Shown: piece by piece, positions 1-9,308 of the stretch | Numbering within the stretch: position 1 is the first letter of the stretch | Layout: each line of letters starts with the position of its first letter | NCBI GenBank assembly: GCA_024642705.1 | Contig: JAHEAQ010000001.1 | Location: 176,225 to 240,224 of the forward strand | DNA from: Bacteroidota bacterium | GTDB taxonomy: Bacteria > Bacteroidota > Bacteroidia > Chitinophagales > Saprospiraceae | Direction of reading: 5' to 3' | Length of the DNA stretch: 64,000 nt | Notes under the pieces: generated by a model | The model's database searches: none | What the model was told of the DNA's origin: nothing | What the model saw: only the letters and a program-made list of their open reading frames with translations | Translations under genes and position numbers: made by a program

Positions 1-272
1 CTTAAATGTAAACCAACACCAAAACCAGATGGTAAATCAGAAGGCACATCTCCATTAATCTGGAAATTACCCGCATGAATTCCCAATTCCCACGCATTTT
101 TGGGCTTTGCTGAAAATGAAGATTGACCCATTCTCCACTTCTTGTTCTGATCTGGATTAACAGTCATTTCATCTGTAATTTTTGCAGATGTCCAAGTATC
201 ATCTTGAGCATTCAATCCTACATAAGCAAAAGCCAAAAATAAGACCGTAATTAAATATAACTTCTTTATCAT
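1..272 (-). CDS. Outer-membrane beta-barrel protein, OmpA-like N-terminus (partial)
   Basis: Only the first 90 codons are inside the window; the gene runs off the left edge. The ATG is at 270-272. The product begins with a signal peptide (MIKKLYLITVLFLAFAYVGL, then NAQ), followed by a stretch containing 'NAWELGIHAGNFQINGD' and 'GFGVGLHL'. This resembles the first barrel strands of Bacteroidota OmpA-family proteins, where a glycine-rich barrel precedes a peptidoglycan-binding OmpA domain. The OmpA domain itself is not visible, so the family call is by resemblance; the export to the outer membrane is better supported. A consensus promoter lies 50-80 bases upstream. Confidence 0.55.
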   Translation of the reverse strand, partial: MIKKLYLITVLFLAFAYVGLNAQDDTWTSAKITDEMTVNPDQNKKWRMGQSSFSAKPKNAWELGIHAGNFQINGDVPSDLPSGFGVGLHL

Positions 273-318
273 AATTCAATTTTTTTCTATAAAGTATTTT
301 CGAAGTGCTTCCCTCCTA

Positions 319-349
319 CAAAAATATCCTTTTTTTTAACTGTTACAAA
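319..349 (-). promoter_or_regulatory. Bacteroidota-type promoter of the OmpA-like gene
   Basis: On the minus strand a -33 element TTTG (346-349) is followed after 19 bases by TATTTTTG (319-326), which fits the TAnnTTTG -7 consensus exactly. The start codon is at 272, giving a leader of about 40 bases. Confidence 0.65.
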
Positions 350-554
350 TAAATATAATGTTATTTCATGACATTGTCGGGATTAAAATTTCAAAAATTG
401 GAATTTTATTAATTACAATAATTTTATTTGAAAAATGTGAATTTAATTAACTGCTTTCAATATTTGTTATATTACTAAAGGTCACAGCATTAAATTTACT
501 TTTAAATAGGATTCCTCATTTTAAATATAATATATATAATTAAATAATAATATG

Positions 555-562
555 TAAATTTG
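555..562 (+). promoter_or_regulatory. Possible -7 box before the arginase-family gene
   Basis: TAAATTTG fits TAnnTTTG and lies 16 bases before the ATG at 579. No clear -33 TTG is seen at the usual distance, and the region is very AT-rich, so this is a weak call. Confidence 0.3.
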
Positions 563-578
563 TATTTAAATTTTTCTC

Positions 579-1415
579 ATGATTAAGCATATATACTTAG
601 AAGGACGTGAAAATCTCTTTGTGGATCCAATTATTTCAAGTTTCTATAACTTTTCAAATGTTATTCCTATTAACATTTCCAAAATTGAAAAAAATAATCC
701 AACCAATTTAGCAATTGATGAGATTTTGGTTTTTGTTTCAGAAGATGCCAACTCAATTGACAATTATATAGAAAAAACAGAGCCAAAAAACATTGCCTTT
801 ATTTCTTCAAGTTTTCCAAAACATATGAATAAGAAATTTAAAAGTGCAATCGGATTACAAAGACATTTAATAAGCAACGATTCAGAATTGCCAGGTAGTG
901 CTTTATATTTGGGTGAGTTAAAAGAAAGTGTAGCAATTACAGAACCACTCATAAGAGAATGTGATCTACTAATATTTGATATGAACGTGTTGCGAAAATC
1001 TGAATTAGGAATAAATTCTAAGGCAGGTCCAAGCGGAATTTACTCCGAAGAAGCAACCCAAATGTTTAGGTATGCTGGAATGTCAGAGACCAATAAATTT
1101 ATATTAATTATAAATTATAACAATGACTTCAAAGATCTAGTCAGCCAATTTTTGTGGTATTATAGCGAAGCAGCATCACGGCGTTTTCCAGACCACCCAT
1201 ATTTTAGTTCAAGTGTCAATGAATACGTTGTAAATATGAAATCTCTTGATAAGTCTATTTCTTTCTTCAAGAGCAAAGTTTCTGGTAGATGGTGGGTGAA
1301 AATTCCTGAAATTCAAGAAAACAAATGGAAAGCATGTAACTATGAAGACTATCAACAAGCTTGTGAGGACGATTTAAGCTCAAATTTATTAGAACTTATA
1401 TCATTTCCTGAATAA
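579..1415 (+). CDS. Arginase/formimidoylglutamase-family protein lacking the metal-binding half
   Basis: The C-terminal part matches the Bacteroidota branch of the ureohydrolase family: 'FDMNVLRKSELG', 'GIYSEEATQMFRYAGMS', 'FLWYYSEAA' and 'SGRWWVKIP', followed by a 'YEDYQQACEDDL' tail. Full-length relatives have about 380 residues with GGGHN and DPHAD manganese-binding motifs in the first half; this protein has 278 residues and neither motif. 'IGLQRHLI' is all that remains near that region, and the usual acidic metal ligands after the FD strand are absent. Catalysis as a ureohydrolase is therefore unlikely. The frame is intact, so it is not an obvious pseudogene. Its 3' end overlaps the convergent murF by 20 bases. 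Confidence 0.6.
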   Translation: MIKHIYLEGRENLFVDPIISSFYNFSNVIPINISKIEKNNPTNLAIDEILVFVSEDANSIDNYIEKTEPKNIAFISSSFPKHMNKKFKSAIGLQRHLISNDSELPGSALYLGELKESVAITEPLIRECDLLIFDMNVLRKSELGINSKAGPSGIYSEEATQMFRYAGMSETNKFILIINYNNDFKDLVSQFLWYYSEAASRRFPDHPYFSSSVNEYVVNMKSLDKSISFFKSKVSGRWWVKIPEIQENKWKACNYEDYQQACEDDLSSNLLELISFPE

Positions 1416-2697
1416 ATTTTAGTTTTTCCAATGCCACCCCTCTTGACCCTTTCAATAGAATATTGGTTCCTTGAGAAAAAGTCCAAACAAAATTGAGATC
1501 TGCCTCATCTTTGTTTTTAAAATAGAATGTATTATCGCTTTTGGAAGATTTAACTTTCATAAAATTAGATCCAATAAAAATGACAAAAGTCCAATTATAC
1601 TTGGCTACCAAATTGATAATTTCGCGATGTAAATATTCTGTTTCTTCTCCCAATTCAAGCATATCTCCTAAAATCAAAACTTTTTTACTTTCGCTAAATG
1701 AAGCAAAAGAAATTATGCTAGCCTTCATACTGGTTGGGTTAGCATTATACGCATCTAAGAAAATGTTAAGTCCATTTCGATTTAAAACTTGAGATCTGCT
1801 ATTATCTGGCTTATATTCCTTAATTGCAGATTCGATTTTTTCACATTCAACTCCAAAATACAATCCAATTGCAACGGATACTTTTAAATTTTCATAGTTA
1901 TGATGACCATACAATTGACTATCAGCTACATAATATTTTTTCCCGTGTGTAAATTCAAAAACAATATTTGGGATATATTGAATGGGTGTAAAAATGTTGC
2001 CAGTTGAATCGTCAATCACTATATTTTGTTCATAACCATATGAAATATCAACCACAGCTTTTTCAGAATTATTTACAAAAAAAACACCGTTTTTATCTTT
2101 TATATATCGGAATAATTCTCCTTTCCCAATTTTAATATTTTCTGGTGTTATAAATCCTTCCAAATGCGCAATTCCAATATTGGTAATATATCCGTAGTCT
2201 GGATCAGCAATTTCACACAATTCTTTAATATCACCAATCTTATTTGCGCCCATTTCTATAACTGCAAATTCAAAATCTTTTGTGATTTCAAGAATACTTA
2301 ACGGCACACCAATATGATTATTTAAATTGCCTTTTGTCGCGTATAATTTATATTTTTTTGAAAGTACGCGGCTGATTAATTCTTTATTTGTCGTTTTTCC
2401 ATTAGTTCCAGTAATTCCGAGAATTGGTATTCCCAAATATTTTCTGTGAAAATGAGCTAAATCTTGGAGAGTTTTAAGAACATTTTGAACCAAAATTTGT
2501 CGATTATCATTCTTCTGAGTTTCTTCATCGATAACTGCAAATGCAGCTCCGTTGTCTAACGCAATTTGTGCATATTGATTACCATTAAAATTATCGCCTT
2601 TTAATGCAAAAAATAATTTATCTTTTAGATCTTTTCTTGTATCTGTGCCTACTCCTTTCGAATCAAGAAATAATTTGTGCAGTTGTTCTATATCCAT
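1396..2697 (-). CDS. murF: UDP-N-acetylmuramoyl-tripeptide--D-alanyl-D-alanine ligase
   Basis: Cytoplasmic ATP-dependent ligase that adds D-Ala-D-Ala to the UDP-MurNAc-tripeptide, the last soluble step of peptidoglycan precursor synthesis. The Mur ligase P-loop GITGTNGKTT lies around residues 94-103, followed by 'ATKGNLNNHIGVP' and 'EMGANKIGDI', which are MurF-typical, and the C-terminal domain motif 'FLDAYNANPTSMKASI' and 'ILGDMLELG'. The length of 433 is normal. It lies downstream of gldJ on the same strand but a terminator separates them. A gldJ-murF neighbourhood is familiar from other Bacteroidota. Confidence 0.96.
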   Translation of the reverse strand: MDIEQLHKLFLDSKGVGTDTRKDLKDKLFFALKGDNFNGNQYAQIALDNGAAFAVIDEETQKNDNRQILVQNVLKTLQDLAHFHRKYLGIPILGITGTNGKTTNKELISRVLSKKYKLYATKGNLNNHIGVPLSILEITKDFEFAVIEMGANKIGDIKELCEIADPDYGYITNIGIAHLEGFITPENIKIGKGELFRYIKDKNGVFFVNNSEKAVVDISYGYEQNIVIDDSTGNIFTPIQYIPNIVFEFTHGKKYYVADSQLYGHHNYENLKVSVAIGLYFGVECEKIESAIKEYKPDNSRSQVLNRNGLNIFLDAYNANPTSMKASIISFASFSESKKVLILGDMLELGEETEYLHREIINLVAKYNWTFVIFIGSNFMKVKSSKSDNTFYFKNKDEADLNFVWTFSQGTNILLKGSRGVALEKLKFIQEMI

Positions 2698-2710
2698 AAT
2701 TCATATAAAT

Positions 2711-2744
2711 AAAAAAAGTCCTCGTGAGTTCACAAGGACTTTAA
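2711..2744 (-). terminator. Rho-independent terminator after gldJ
   Basis: On the minus strand AAAGTCCTTGTGA pairs with TCACGAGGACTTT (13 pairs, one wobble) with a very short loop, followed by a run of seven T. It sits between the gldJ stop (2762) and the murF start (2697). Confidence 0.85.
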
Positions 2745-2761
2745 AATAAAACAAATAATTT

Positions 2762-4258
2762 TTATTTATATCTTCTTTTAACTTTGGATTTCTTTTCATT
2801 GAATTTGTTTCCAGCAGTATCTTCATTTCCTTCAGGTCCACCAACTCTAGTCATTGCACATCTGAAACCTATTGTTCTATCTGCTTTATCTTCATCTTTA
2901 AATCTTCTTGCTCCTGGGGACAACCAATACAACCTATCAGCCCATGAACCACCTTTAATAACCCTAGATTTGTCGTTAATTAAAGTATGCATGCCATATT
3001 CGTACTTAACAAATTCATCATCTCCATCCTTATAATTCTTTGCATTGCTTGTTTTAAAATTCTCTCTATCTTTTATTTCTTCTGAATCAATGCTATGATA
3101 TTTCAATCTACCAAGACTATCTTTTTCGGCTGGACTACCATCCTCATCAAGATCCAACTCGAGGTAATTTCCTCCTCTATAAGGATTTAAATCATGATTT
3201 TCTGAGTCTCTAAGTGTTGTACTTGTCATAGGTCTATAAACATCTGCTGTCCATTCGTTTACATTTCCAGCCATATTATAAAGCCCAAAATCATTCGGTA
3301 AAAATGATCGCACATCAGATGGTATATGAGCTTTATCATTCAATTTTCCTGCTACTCCCATGTAATCTCCTCTTCCTCTTTTGAAATTTGCTAACATCTC
3401 CCCTTGGTGCTTATTTCTTTTTTGATATCTGGCAGTACTTCCATTCCAAGGATAAATTCTTCGATCTGTAATTAATTCATCTTTTGTAGAAGCTTGATTC
3501 CCTACTAATGCTAATGCAGCATATTCCCATTCAGCTTCTGTAGGAAGTCTATATTCAGGAAGCACAATTCCATCCTCATATCTAACTGCTCTTTCTCCTC
3601 CTGTTCCTAAATCTTTCAAATTTTTTCTTACATTGCCTTGATATTGACCAGATAAATAAGTGTTTGTGTTAAAATTGTCAGAATCTACTTGATCCGGAGA
3701 TGGGTTTAAAATACCTCTTTCAATCAAAATCATTTCATTTACCCTATCTGTTCTCCACTTGCTATAATTTGTGGCTTGAAGCCAAGAAACACCAACTACA
3801 GGATAATTATCATAGGATGGATGTCTAAAATAAGTTTCGATAAAAGGTTCATTAAATGAAAGTTCTTCTCTCCATACTAAAGTATCCGGAAGAGCTTCTC
3901 TCCAAACTGCTGGATAAGACTTAAACGTTTTCTTAGTCCAAAAAAGATATTCTTTATAATCAATATTCGAAACCTCGGTCTCGTCCATATAAAAAGATGA
4001 AACTGTGACTCTTCTTGGGACATTATCCCAATCAAAAGTAACATCCTCTTCCGTTAAACCCATCATAAATGTGCCTCCTTCTATTGGAACTAGATTAGGA
4101 CCAGTTTGCTGACCTTCATAATTTAATTTCTCAAAACCGCCCCATTCAGAATCATTATATTTCCATCCCGTGGTGCTCGATCTTTCTGATTGCTTACAAG
4201 AACTGACCATTAATACTGGAAGTACTAAAACTAAACTTAGCCTTAATAATTTTTTCAT
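2762..4258 (-). CDS. gldJ: Gliding motility / type IX secretion lipoprotein GldJ
   Basis: A lipoprotein of 498 residues with signal peptide and lipobox VSSC (Cys21), followed by a formylglycine-generating-enzyme (FGE-sulfatase) fold. Motifs include 'VPIEGGTFMMG', 'SFYMDETEVSN', 'YPVVGVSWLQATNYSKWRT', 'YRLPTEAEWEYAA', 'NDFGLYNMAGNVNEWTADVY' and 'RVIKGGSWAD'. The 'ALPDTLVWREEL' block and the long insert before 'GIVLPEYRLPTEAEWE' fit GldJ rather than GldK. GldJ is anchored in the outer membrane and is needed for stable type IX machinery in Flavobacterium johnsoniae; it is a structural homologue of FGE, not expected to be an enzyme. The Lys/Arg-rich C-terminal tail (KKSKVKRRYK) is notable. Neighbours porP-like, porU and porV support the assignment. 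Confidence 0.93.
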   Translation of the reverse strand: MKKLLRLSLVLVLPVLMVSSCKQSERSSTTGWKYNDSEWGGFEKLNYEGQQTGPNLVPIEGGTFMMGLTEEDVTFDWDNVPRRVTVSSFYMDETEVSNIDYKEYLFWTKKTFKSYPAVWREALPDTLVWREELSFNEPFIETYFRHPSYDNYPVVGVSWLQATNYSKWRTDRVNEMILIERGILNPSPDQVDSDNFNTNTYLSGQYQGNVRKNLKDLGTGGERAVRYEDGIVLPEYRLPTEAEWEYAALALVGNQASTKDELITDRRIYPWNGSTARYQKRNKHQGEMLANFKRGRGDYMGVAGKLNDKAHIPSDVRSFLPNDFGLYNMAGNVNEWTADVYRPMTSTTLRDSENHDLNPYRGGNYLELDLDEDGSPAEKDSLGRLKYHSIDSEEIKDRENFKTSNAKNYKDGDDEFVKYEYGMHTLINDKSRVIKGGSWADRLYWLSPGARRFKDEDKADRTIGFRCAMTRVGGPEGNEDTAGNKFNEKKSKVKRRYK

Positions 4259-4334
4259 TGCTAAAAACTTTAATGTTACCTTTTAATTTAAAATATTTTA
4301 TACTCTTTCTTTAAACACATATTGTACCAATTAA

Positions 4335-5348
4335 TCATCTAAACAATTGGAAACAATCATTATAATCAATCTTTTTCTCTTCATTGCCTATGAGAAAACT
4401 TATTCCAATTTCATGAGCTCCACCACTATTGATAGAAAGCTTTGAGATTGTAAGATCAAAACTATAACTAATTTTTAATGACCCTTGCTTTATTCCTGTT
4501 GAAAAAATTAAAGCATCAGGATTGGTATTCGCATGCCGATACCACGTTCCTAAAAAAAAGACACCTAAATTCGCATAAGCCCCTACATTTAGCTGCGAGA
4601 ATTCTCCTTGTCTTACATATAGTATATTCGGAGAAATAAACGACCTAATTCCGGCAATATTGTAATTTCCAACAGAAATTTCTGCTCCAGTTTGAAAAGA
4701 AATACGAATTGGTAGTCCTGAAAACAAATTTTCATTCACCCCGAGGAAATTTTCGCTAGGAGTATTGATATGCTTTATTGAAAGTCCTCCATAATATTTA
4801 GGATTGAATAAAAGAACTCCGATGGAAGCATCTGCATAGTTTCTTGTCAAATTTTCAGGTTGTATTTCCGAAGTTGGATACGGTGACCCTCCTGGACTAA
4901 TAGCTCCAAACTCTTCATTGATCTGATCGGAAAAAATTAATTTTTCCCAATCCAACCTATTTTGCACCAAAGAACCCTCTATTCCCACTTTCAGGAAAGT
5001 TTCTTGACCCAAATTTGCTCTATATGAATAAAATAAGGAAACTTTATTATGAATGTAAATACCATTTCCTGCATTATCTGATAATATATTTATTCCAAAA
5101 CCACTATTAGCATTGTCAAAATATTGATCGTACGATGCTGAATAGGTATTATAGGCATATGAAATCAATGGCCATTGCATTCGATATGAAATCCCAATCT
5201 TTGGATTATAAGTATTTCCCGTAAATCCAGGATTCAATTGTAATGGATCAATATAAAATTGAGAATAAATTGGATCTTGTGCTTTTAGCAAACTAATGCT
5301 GAACACAAAAATCATCATAAATGTTATGTAACAAACCTTTTGATTCAA
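4335..5348 (-). CDS. PorP/SprF-family type IX secretion membrane protein
   Basis: The 337-residue product starts with a signal peptide ending at 'LLKAQ' and then the family hallmark 'DPIYSQFYIDPLQLNPGFTG', which opens an outer-membrane beta-barrel of the PorP/SprF family. Later motifs are 'ISYRMQWP', 'SYDQYF' and 'YGGLSIKHI'. PorP/SprF proteins serve the type IX system; many paralogues pair with specific adhesins. The start is a TTG (5346-5348). An internal ATG ten codons downstream would leave a signal peptide of only about 14 residues, so the TTG is preferred. It is followed 76 bases later by gldJ on the same strand and is divergent from porU. Confidence 0.88.
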   Translation of the reverse strand: MNQKVCYITFMMIFVFSISLLKAQDPIYSQFYIDPLQLNPGFTGNTYNPKIGISYRMQWPLISYAYNTYSASYDQYFDNANSGFGINILSDNAGNGIYIHNKVSLFYSYRANLGQETFLKVGIEGSLVQNRLDWEKLIFSDQINEEFGAISPGGSPYPTSEIQPENLTRNYADASIGVLLFNPKYYGGLSIKHINTPSENFLGVNENLFSGLPIRISFQTGAEISVGNYNIAGIRSFISPNILYVRQGEFSQLNVGAYANLGVFFLGTWYRHANTNPDALIFSTGIKQGSLKISYSFDLTISKLSINSGGAHEIGISFLIGNEEKKIDYNDCFQLFR

Positions 5349-5421
5349 TTTTTCAATTTACTTTTGGCAATAGCTTTTGTTATTAAACGTTTTAATCAAA
5401 CGAATTGCATTAAATTAAAGT

Positions 5422-8400
5422 ATGGCAAGAAATTATTCACTTAAATATTTATTATTTGCGTTTTGGACTTTGTCCAGCTTTTATTCTTATTCGCAAAATC
5501 ATATCCATGCCTCCATTCAATGGTCCAAAAATACAGAAATTCCATTAAGCTCCAACAATTCATCTTATTTACCTGAAAGTTTTAAAGAAGCTCAATTTTC
5601 AGTTGATAATCCTTTACCCTTTTATTCTCAGAGAATATCAATAAATTCGTTTTCAAAAGTCGATTTTCAATTGGTTAATTACAAATCAGAATTAATAGAA
5701 ACCAATGGGACTTTTTTAGATAGCATTGAAATATCACCTACCATTCATATCGCTTCCTCGGTAATTCAAGAGCGAAATAATTTTTTTGCGTTTTATTCTT
5801 TCACTCCGTTTATTAAAAATAGTGAAGGAAAAATTGAAAAAATAATTGAATTTGACTTAAAATTTACTACCAAATCAAAGGAAATCCGTATTTCTCAGCG
5901 TGATCCTGAGTTCAAAGAAAATTCCGTCCTTAAAGATGGAGAAATTTATAAAATTGCAGTTAAGGAAGATGGTCTATATAAAATATCCTATGAAGATTTG
6001 ATTTCATTTGGGATAACACCTTCAGCTATAAATCCAAAAAATCTAAAAATATTTGGTAACCCAGGTGGCCCTAATCCTGAAGCAATAGCTGAAGAAAGAT
6101 TTGATGATCTTTTAGAAAACAGCATTTATGTAAGTGGCGAAAATGATAATATTTTCAATGAATCTGATTTTATTCTATTTTATGCGCATGGTCCTAATAG
6201 TTGGAAATATTCAGAAATCAATGGTATAAAGTATACACACAATATATATGATTTTAATAATTACTATTATCTAACCATAAGTAATAGCGAAGGACGCAGG
6301 ATTGTTGATGCTGAAAATGTGTTGAATAATCAAGTATTTTCGAATTCATTTGATGCTTATAAGAGATACGAAAAAGATGAATACAATCTGCTTTCAGATT
6401 TTGAATCAACTCAAGGATCAGGTCAATTATGGTTTAGTGAAAAATTTGGTACTAACAGGTCTCAAGATTTTAGTGCTTATTTTGCCGATCCTCTTTTAGA
6501 AATTTCGGAAGATGTAAAATTTGAAATTCAATTTGCAAGTAGAAGTAGTTCAAGTTCCAAATTAAACTTCAAAATTGAAGATATAATTCATCCGATTTCA
6601 TTCAATAGTGTGAGCATTTCAAACATAGACAGTAGATATGCAGATTTAGAAAAAATTAATTTTACCCAAAAATTAAAAGCGAATCAACCTACTGTTTTAT
6701 TGGATTTTCTTAACTCGACCGCCCAATCGACAGGATGGTTAGATTATATTCAAATGGAATATACTTCAAAACTCGAGTACAATAATTCGCCTATAAAATT
6801 CAGAAAATATGAATCATTAGAGTTCCCTTATTTTGGATTTAATATTAAAAGTTCGAATGAAAAATTAACAATTTGGAATATTTCTAATGTTCAAAATATT
6901 TCTAACCAAAAATTCAATTTTACAAATAACACTATATCTTTCTCATATCAGGTTAATGAGTTAAATGAATATATAGCATTTGATATCAATCAAGTGGCTG
7001 CAAAGGTTGAGTTTATAAATAAAATAGAAAATCAGAATTTACATAATATTTTCGATTCTGAACTTTTGATTGTTTATCATCCAAATTTCGAACAAGCAGC
7101 AAAAAAAATTGCAAACCACCGTTCAGCCTTCAATGATATAAATACGACTATTGTTCCAGTTGATCAAGTCTACAATGAATTTAGTTCAGGAAAAACAGAC
7201 CCTACAGCAATTAGGAATTTTGCACGAATGATTTATACACGAGATCCCAATTTTAAATATCTTATGCTTGTGGGGGACGGTTCTTTTGATTATAAACACA
7301 TCAGAAAAAACGAGTACAGCAATGAAAATTTCATTCCTGTTTATGAAACAAAAGAATCTTTCTCGCCTATTGAATCTTTTCCTACAGATGATTTTTATGC
7401 TCTTTTAGATTTTCAAGAAGGAGGTAACCTTGTCGGTGGACTTGATATTGCTGTAGGACGTTTGCCCGTCAGAACAGAAATTGAGGCTAATGATTTAATA
7501 GATAAATTAATTAATTATGACCTTAATGATGATTCTTTTAGTGATTGGCGATTAAAAATTGGATTTGCAGGTGATGATGAAGATGGAAATTTGCACATGC
7601 GAGATGCTGACAATATTGCTGAGAATACGAGATTAAAATTCAAACAATTTAATGTCGAAAAAATTTATTTCGATGCTTTTCCGCAAGTATCAACTCCTGG
7701 CGGTGAAAGATACCCTCAGGCGACTGCAGAATTAAACAATAATATTTTCAAAGGGCTTTTGACACTATGTTATTTGGGTCATGGAGGGCCAAAAGGTTGG
7801 GCTCAAGAAAGGGTTTTGAAATTAGATGATATTGAAAATTGGGATAATAAAAATAAATTACCATTACTAATCACGGCAACATGTTCATTTACAGGTTTTG
7901 ATGATCCGAAAATAACTTCAGCTGGGGAATTGGCACTTTTAAAATCTAAAACAGGAGCGATTGGACTTTTTTCAACAGTTCGAGCAGTTTATGCCAATCA
8001 AAATAGACGACTTACTCAGGCGGTTTTTGATACAATATTTTCCAAACCTGAGGGAGATTATATGAGAATTGGAGAAATATTAAGGAGAGCAAAAAATTCC
8101 AATCAGGCAGACACTTTAAAGGTTAATGCAAGAAAATTCTTATTAGTAGGTGATCCGTCACTCAAACTTGCATTACCAGAATATGATATAATCACAAGTT
8201 CTATCAATGGAAACTTAATTGATGAGACTTATATTCCAGATACAGTAAAAGCATTGCAAAAAATTAAATTTGAAGGTTATATTGCAGATGATCAGGGTAA
8301 GCTGAAATCAAATTTTGATGGGATAGTATTTTGTTCTGTCTATGACAAGATAATTCAAGCTAAGACTTTAGGAAATAATACCTCTAGCCCTCCAAAAGCT

Positions 8401-9270
8401 TTTAATCTTCAAAAAACAATTTTATTCAAAGGTCAATCGAATGTGAAAAATGGAAAATTTAGTTTTGAATTTTATTTGCCAGCTGACATTAATTTTGAAT
8501 ATGGAAATGGAAAGATAAGCCTTTATGCAAGAAGCGGAAATATTGATGCTGCGGGAAGTTTTGAAAATTTTATTATAGGTGGAAGCGAAGAATTAAATAA
8601 AGATGATAATCCTCCAATCGTTAAAGTATTTTTGAATACAGAAGATTTTGTTTTTGGTGGACTTAGTACCTCAAATCCCGTACTTCTAGCTAGAATTGAA
8701 GATGATTTTGGTATTAATGTTTCGGGAGTTAGCGTAGGACATGATCTATGGGGTGAGTTAGATGGAGATAACAAAACAAGGTTTATTTTGAATGATTATT
8801 ATGAGTCTGATATAGATAATTTCCGTAAAGGATATGTTAGATACCCTCTATATGGGTTATCAAAAGGAAAACATACCCTAAAAGTAAAAGCTTGGGATCT
8901 TTCAAATAACTCTGGAGAAGGTTTCACGGAGTTTTATGTTTCTGATGATATTGAAGAAAGTTTAAAACAAGTTTTAAATTATCCAAATCCATTTAGCGTC
9001 GGTACAACTTTTCAATTTGAGCACAATATGGCAGAATCAGAATTAGATATTTTAATTCGGATTTATAATATGGTTGGCCAGAATGTAAAAACATTGAAGT
9101 ATACCAAAAATGATGCAGGTTTCAGAGTAGATGATTTATATTGGGATGGAACAAGTGATTATGGAGAAAAAATTCCAAATGGAATATATTTGTACAAAAT
9201 AAATGTACGTTCTAATCAGTTAGGTATTAGTAAAGAAAGCAATTTTGAAAAATTGGTTCTATTAAAATAA
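5422..9270 (+). CDS. porU: Type IX secretion system sortase PorU
   Basis: Cell-surface C25-family (gingipain-like) cysteine protease of 1282 residues that removes C-terminal sorting signals from type IX cargo and attaches many of them to the surface lipopolysaccharide. A signal peptide covers about residues 1-25 (ending SYSQ). The peptidase domain lies at about 540-910 with the catalytic pair His787 in 'YLGHGGPKGW' and Cys821 in 'ITATCSFTGF'; 'LMLVGDGSFDYK' and 'FLLVGDPSLKL' are family landmarks. The C-terminus carries Ig-like material and a sorting-domain-like end ('LNYPNPF', 'IYNMVGQNVKTL', 'WDGTSDYGEKIPNGIYLYKI'), as PorU itself has. porV follows after 38 bases. Confidence 0.95.
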   Translation: MARNYSLKYLLFAFWTLSSFYSYSQNHIHASIQWSKNTEIPLSSNNSSYLPESFKEAQFSVDNPLPFYSQRISINSFSKVDFQLVNYKSELIETNGTFLDSIEISPTIHIASSVIQERNNFFAFYSFTPFIKNSEGKIEKIIEFDLKFTTKSKEIRISQRDPEFKENSVLKDGEIYKIAVKEDGLYKISYEDLISFGITPSAINPKNLKIFGNPGGPNPEAIAEERFDDLLENSIYVSGENDNIFNESDFILFYAHGPNSWKYSEINGIKYTHNIYDFNNYYYLTISNSEGRRIVDAENVLNNQVFSNSFDAYKRYEKDEYNLLSDFESTQGSGQLWFSEKFGTNRSQDFSAYFADPLLEISEDVKFEIQFASRSSSSSKLNFKIEDIIHPISFNSVSISNIDSRYADLEKINFTQKLKANQPTVLLDFLNSTAQSTGWLDYIQMEYTSKLEYNNSPIKFRKYESLEFPYFGFNIKSSNEKLTIWNISNVQNISNQKFNFTNNTISFSYQVNELNEYIAFDINQVAAKVEFINKIENQNLHNIFDSELLIVYHPNFEQAAKKIANHRSAFNDINTTIVPVDQVYNEFSSGKTDPTAIRNFARMIYTRDPNFKYLMLVGDGSFDYKHIRKNEYSNENFIPVYETKESFSPIESFPTDDFYALLDFQEGGNLVGGLDIAVGRLPVRTEIEANDLIDKLINYDLNDDSFSDWRLKIGFAGDDEDGNLHMRDADNIAENTRLKFKQFNVEKIYFDAFPQVSTPGGERYPQATAELNNNIFKGLLTLCYLGHGGPKGWAQERVLKLDDIENWDNKNKLPLLITATCSFTGFDDPKITSAGELALLKSKTGAIGLFSTVRAVYANQNRRLTQAVFDTIFSKPEGDYMRIGEILRRAKNSNQADTLKVNARKFLLVGDPSLKLALPEYDIITSSINGNLIDETYIPDTVKALQKIKFEGYIADDQGKLKSNFDGIVFCSVYDKIIQAKTLGNNTSSPPKAFNLQKTILFKGQSNVKNGKFSFEFYLPADINFEYGNGKISLYARSGNIDAAGSFENFIIGGSEELNKDDNPPIVKVFLNTEDFVFGGLSTSNPVLLARIEDDFGINVSGVSVGHDLWGELDGDNKTRFILNDYYESDIDNFRKGYVRYPLYGLSKGKHTLKVKAWDLSNNSGEGFTEFYVSDDIEESLKQVLNYPNPFSVGTTFQFEHNMAESELDILIRIYNMVGQNVKTLKYTKNDAGFRVDDLYWDGTSDYGEKIPNGIYLYKINVRSNQLGISKESNFEKLVLLK

Positions 9271-9279
9271 TTAAAGTCT

Positions 9280-9287
9280 TATATTTG
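9280..9287 (+). promoter_or_regulatory. Likely -7 box of a porV promoter
   Basis: TATATTTG followed by CGCC fits the TAnnTTTG consensus and sits just after the porU stop and 22 bases before the porV ATG. A TTGG at 9253-9256 is the nearest -33 candidate, with spacing longer than usual. It would let porV be transcribed independently of porU. Confidence 0.5.
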
Positions 9288-9308
9288 CGCCTCTAAATTT
9301 TACAACGA

